A program made the translations under genes and the position numbers. The notes beneath the pieces were generated by a model. The model was given only the letters and a program-made list of their open reading frames with translations. It made no database searches and was not told the DNA's origin. A DNA stretch of 21,688 nucleotides from positions 1 to 21,688 of IMG/VR virus record IMGVR_UViG_3300029309_000393; one strand, 5' to 3'. Within the stretch, counting starts at the first letter, position 1, and each line of letters begins with the position of its first letter. The stretch is from a virus. Below, piece by piece: positions 18,493 to 21,688 of the stretch.

Positions 18493-20312
18493 TTACCTTC
18501 CAAATATTTAATTGTATTTGATAGTATGCGATCGTATCTTGCATCCTTTGTTTCATCATAAAATCTTTTCTTAAATAGATCTTTGTTATCTCTTCTGTAA
18601 CTAAGCATTTCTCTCAGTTGTTCTATTTCATCTAACTCCATTATACTTTCTAAAAATTCTTGATTTATTTTGCCTGATCGGTTGTTTTTCTTTGCTTTAG
18701 CAAATGCTTTTTTCAATTCGGTATATTGAAGTCTAAGATCTTGTTGTGTATCGTCATCAACAATTTTATTAATCTTTTTTTCGACTTCACCTATTTGATC
18801 TCGTATAAAAGTGGCAGCATCAAAACTCTCTCCAAGTTCTGTTTTTCTTCTTAACTCTGCTAATGCTTTTTTTCTCATTGCTCTTAGCAGTTGATTTTGT
18901 TTAAAATTTGGATGATCAACGTCAATATTTTCTTGTTCAATAATACCAAATAATTGTTCTGTATTTGAAAGCTCTAATTCAATATTACTTTTTTCATAAG
19001 TATTTAAATCTTTTTCAAGTCCTTCTATGTCTTCTGTGCTTAGTAAAAACCTATTATCATCAATAATTTTAATAGTTAATGCTCCATCGCCAAGTTGTCT
19101 TTTAAGTCTGCTTAAAGTTTGTGCATCACTAACTCTTCTTACACCCATAAACTTTTCTCTGTTTTGTTTAATATCGATAAGTCTTGTGTCGCTTGAATCT
19201 AACGATTGTGCTATTTTAAGATTATCATCGTAAAGTTTAGGATCGTTTTTATCTATGGCAATCTTCATATTCGCAAGTGCATTGTTCATTGCTGTTTCGT
19301 TTTGGATTTTATCTATATCGTTTTCATCTTCTTCAAGTTGTAGTTCATCTCGTCTTGCTGATCGTAGGTTAGAAACTAATTTAATTTTATCCTCGGCTGT
19401 AAACATTTTTAGTAAAGCATCAATTCGAGCATTACCTGTTGCTTTATTTTTAATAATGCTTTTCGAGTATTCTCTTGCTAAACCCGCTTGTAAAGTATAA
19501 CTAATAATTTTGCTTTCATATTGATTCATAAATTCTTTATCAAGTGTTTCATTTAATTTAGTTATTTGTTGAGCAGAATACTCTCCTCTGGTTATTGCTT
19601 CTGTCTGCGATTCAATGATAGTGTTTCTTCTATGTGCTACAAGATCACTCTCAATTTGACTTTGTGTTTTAGCGGGATCAAGTAGAATGTTATCTATCTT
19701 AGTAGGTATGTTTGATTGAATATTACTAAGTATTACGGCAGCAAGACCTTGTTGTTTTTTTGTTTCTGCATCAATAAAGTCGCTCATATAACTTTTAAAA
19801 TAACCGCCTGTTGTTTGCGACAATGTGCCTTTTAGTTTAATATGATCTGTTGGACTTACATCTTTTAAAATATCAGAGTAACCGAGTGATATAGAATCTA
19901 AACCATCAGCCACCTCTTGCGGATCTAAATCTTGTGTTTTTGCCTGACTTATAAATTGTGCATAATCTCTTGTCGCTTGTAATTCTATTTCTGACATTAC
20001 ACTTTGAAATGCTGTGCTTCTAGCAGCTTTGCCTTTTAATCCATACCCAAGTCTTTTTGTAGGATCTTCTCCTGTCTGCGATGCTTTTTCTAACTCCTCC
20101 ATAGTGATTGGATTTGTCGCACCATACATCTCCCCTTCTTCTACCACCTTCTCAGCCATTTGATCATAGAAAAAACCTGACATAGTATTAAGTAACTGTG
20201 TGATCTGACTCTGGCCTACTGCTTCTTGTTCTAATATACCTATTTCGGTTGCAGCACTTGGTGTGTACCTCGGACTTAATATAGATCTATTTAATCGTAC
20301 TCTTTCAGCCAT
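18489..20312 (-). CDS. Internal core protein (T7 gp15-like position)
   Basis: 607 aa, almost entirely helical and charged. The N-terminus (MAERVRLNRSILSPRYTPSA) leads to a region with LLNTMSGFFYDQMAEKVVEE and ATNPITMEELE, then many helices (RRKTELGESFDAATFIRDQI, QQDLRLQYTELKKAFAKAKK) with coiled-coil periodicity. In size, order and composition it parallels T7 gp15, the middle ejection protein. GGAGG precedes the ATG, which shares one base with the upstream TAA (TAATG). The family name is not certain from sequence alone. Confidence 0.75.
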   Translation of the reverse strand: MAERVRLNRSILSPRYTPSAATEIGILEQEAVGQSQITQLLNTMSGFFYDQMAEKVVEEGEMYGATNPITMEELEKASQTGEDPTKRLGYGLKGKAARSTAFQSVMSEIELQATRDYAQFISQAKTQDLDPQEVADGLDSISLGYSDILKDVSPTDHIKLKGTLSQTTGGYFKSYMSDFIDAETKKQQGLAAVILSNIQSNIPTKIDNILLDPAKTQSQIESDLVAHRRNTIIESQTEAITRGEYSAQQITKLNETLDKEFMNQYESKIISYTLQAGLAREYSKSIIKNKATGNARIDALLKMFTAEDKIKLVSNLRSARRDELQLEEDENDIDKIQNETAMNNALANMKIAIDKNDPKLYDDNLKIAQSLDSSDTRLIDIKQNREKFMGVRRVSDAQTLSRLKRQLGDGALTIKIIDDNRFLLSTEDIEGLEKDLNTYEKSNIELELSNTEQLFGIIEQENIDVDHPNFKQNQLLRAMRKKALAELRRKTELGESFDAATFIRDQIGEVEKKINKIVDDDTQQDLRLQYTELKKAFAKAKKNNRSGKINQEFLESIMELDEIEQLREMLSYRRDNKDLFKKRFYDETKDARYDRILSNTIKYLEGK

Positions 20313-21022
20313 TATATCAAACCTCCACCAGCAGTATTAAATACACCATAGTTGCCTGATATTGGATTCGCTCCTCCAGCAATACTTCTACTAAATGCCG
20401 CTTGTCCTGGTCTTGCAACTGCACTCATGACACCGCTTGTCCCAGCAGTATTTATTTGTGAAGCGTTGGCAGCAAGTGAACCTCCAATTGGTACTGGAAT
20501 TGTTGGTCTAGCCATAGGAGTAGGAGCTGAAGTCGATGGTCCTGGCAAACTAAAGTTTAAAGCACCAGATAATCCAACTTGGGCAACTGACATTAATAAA
20601 TCACCGAGCGCAGAAGTTCTTGCTTGTCTTGCTGCCATTTGTCCTTGATACTCTAAATTCCTTGCTTGGCGTTCTGATTGTTCAATGGCTAAGAAAGCTT
20701 CTTGATCTAATATACCAACATCTAATGCTGCTGGTCGTAAGACTTGTTGTTCCGAGAACACCGCTGACGATCCTACTTCTGGTAATACACCACTAGAATA
20801 TCCTCTGGCAATGTTTGATGCTAATGCTCTTTTTGTTCGTCTTAGTATTTCGTTTGCCTGTTCTTGTGCTTTTACTGCTTCGACTCTTCCTTTGAGTCGT
20901 TCATTTCGAGCTTTTGCTTCTGCAATATCTTGTTGTATTCTTCCTTCAGCAACAGAGGATCGATACTGCAAAGCAGAACCAATTAACCCAATACCCGCAC
21001 TAATTACAGAACCAAAACTCAT
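20312..21022 (-). CDS. Internal virion protein (T7 gp14-like position)
   Basis: 236 aa. The N-terminus (MSFGSVISAGIGLIGSALQY) is Gly/Ile-rich and could insert in a membrane. It is followed by a long coiled coil (about 25-75, AEAKARNERLKGRVEAVKAQ), then a polar helical middle and a Gly/Ala/Pro-rich tail. Such a layout (membrane-like Gly segment, coil, flexible tail) and the position directly after the nozzle gene fit T7 gp14-type ejection proteins that insert in the outer membrane. Its ATG overlaps the nozzle stop as ATGA. Confidence 0.75.
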   Translation of the reverse strand: MSFGSVISAGIGLIGSALQYRSSVAEGRIQQDIAEAKARNERLKGRVEAVKAQEQANEILRRTKRALASNIARGYSSGVLPEVGSSAVFSEQQVLRPAALDVGILDQEAFLAIEQSERQARNLEYQGQMAARQARTSALGDLLMSVAQVGLSGALNFSLPGPSTSAPTPMARPTIPVPIGGSLAANASQINTAGTSGVMSAVARPGQAAFSRSIAGGANPISGNYGVFNTAGGGLI

Positions 21023-21688
21023 TGACTACCACTCACGCTATACTCTAAACTTAACAATGTAAAAAATAATGGTTTTGTTTGAGTGATTGATATTTGAGCT
21101 TCCTCGTCATAACCTAATAATGGTGTTACTCGTTTTCGTCCTGTAAATGATGTTTCAGAAGAATCAAGAGTGTAAGGGAACTGTTTAAGACTTATCTCGT
21201 TCCCATTGATAGCAATATTCTGTGTTTGATTTAAAACAGGCGATACCGCTACTATTCTTTTTTTTCTTCCAACCATTGTACCCGAAGCAAGTCTGGGTTC
21301 TGCTGGTAATGTTTTCGCTAATACATCATGATGCAAACCTATTTCAACATACGTTGTTGGAACTTGATCGATTGTTATTTGTCCTGACGAAACAGTTTTT
21401 TCACCCAAGAAAATATCATCTCGAACACATTCCACAGTTTTTCCCTCCAAATGACTAAGACCTGAAACTGTCGTTGAGGTAGGCTTATTGCCATCAGAAC
21501 TCCCATCAAAAAGCTGAAAAGAAGCATCAGTAGTTCTATCATCGTCTAACCTTTCTATATAATGTTTTGTACTACTATTGATCGTTCTTTTAACAATCAC
21601 ATAGATATCATCAATATCAACCGCACAATCTTCGTATGTACCATCAGTTATAAACTCACTTGGAGCTACAACCTTTTGTGATCGGTGT
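21019..21688 (-). CDS. Tail nozzle / tail tubular protein B-like, C-terminal part (partial)
   Basis: The frame is open from the right edge to TGA 21021-21019 (phase 21687). The apparent GTG at 21600 is internal: upstream codons encode HRSQKVVAPSEF and DDIYVIVKRTI, the conserved passage of nozzle proteins (DEVYFVVKR.I...TKRYIE). It continues with RYIE-like HYIERLDDD, then GLSHLEGKTVECV and VEIGLHHDVLAKTLPAEPR, matching the FCCH-like insertion and GL.HLEG.. V..D. motif of T7 gp12-type nozzles. It is the right-most structural protein here, as expected after capsid and tube A. The C-terminus (PLFFTLLSLEYSVSG) is the typical final beta region. The N-terminal two thirds lie beyond the window. Confidence 0.82.
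   Translation of the reverse strand, partial: HRSQKVVAPSEFITDGTYEDCAVDIDDIYVIVKRTINSSTKHYIERLDDDRTTDASFQLFDGSSDGNKPTSTTVSGLSHLEGKTVECVRDDIFLGEKTVSSGQITIDQVPTTYVEIGLHHDVLAKTLPAEPRLASGTMVGRKKRIVAVSPVLNQTQNIAINGNEISLKQFPYTLDSSETSFTGRKRVTPLLGYDEEAQISITQTKPLFFTLLSLEYSVSGSQ

Overview
The window is a stretch of an AT-rich tailed-phage genome with a T7-like (podovirus) virion block. Read along the minus strand from the right edge, the structural genes follow T7 order: nozzle/tail tube B (partial), three to four internal core/ejection proteins, a fibre with a T7 gp17-type N-terminus, two LamG/SPRY adhesins, then a holin and a T4-type lysozyme. The adhesin C-terminal module, the DUF5824-like protein and the tiny Lys-rich proteins are, from memory, typical of marine phages of AT-rich alphaproteobacteria (SAR11/SAR116/roseobacter type). 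That host assignment is inference; no host gene, tRNA or terminase is present.

Layout. (1) 1-2646, minus strand: a tightly packed operon of ten small genes, most overlapping by 4 or 8 nt: a signal-peptide-like protein, a ribbon-helix-helix regulator, two unknowns, a DUF1064-type nuclease, two Cys-rich zinc proteins, another unknown, a winged-helix replication-initiator-like protein and a gene running off the left edge. Five of these genes are under about 64 codons and are easily missed. (2) 2647-2845: a divergent control region with a hairpin leader, a repeated promoter-like motif and a palindrome. (3) 2846-6756, plus strand: small unknowns, a zinc protein, a serine recombinase, a membrane protein, then a recombination cassette (YqaJ/lambda-exonuclease-type nuclease, RecT/Bet-like annealing protein) and a LexA-type DNA-binding domain without protease. 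(4) 6753-21688, minus strand: lysis genes, a run of tiny basic proteins, fibres, core proteins and nozzle.

How it fits together. The left operon and the plus operon look like early replication, recombination and regulation functions, and the long minus block like late morphogenesis and lysis. The recombinase, RHH protein and LexA-like domain around a divergent control region could form a temperate or decision module, but this is not proven.

The most interesting signals are: a 13-bp motif (TAYAARRGGTAGA on the minus strand) found four times, three of them in the rare intergenic gaps, which is a candidate phage promoter family; and a leader before the left operon in which a Shine-Dalgarno look-alike, an anti-Shine-Dalgarno arm and the real Shine-Dalgarno are arranged like an attenuator. 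No stretch longer than 300 bases lacks a gene; the largest gap is the 199-base control region. No tRNA, CRISPR, insertion sequence or clear Rho-independent terminator was seen.
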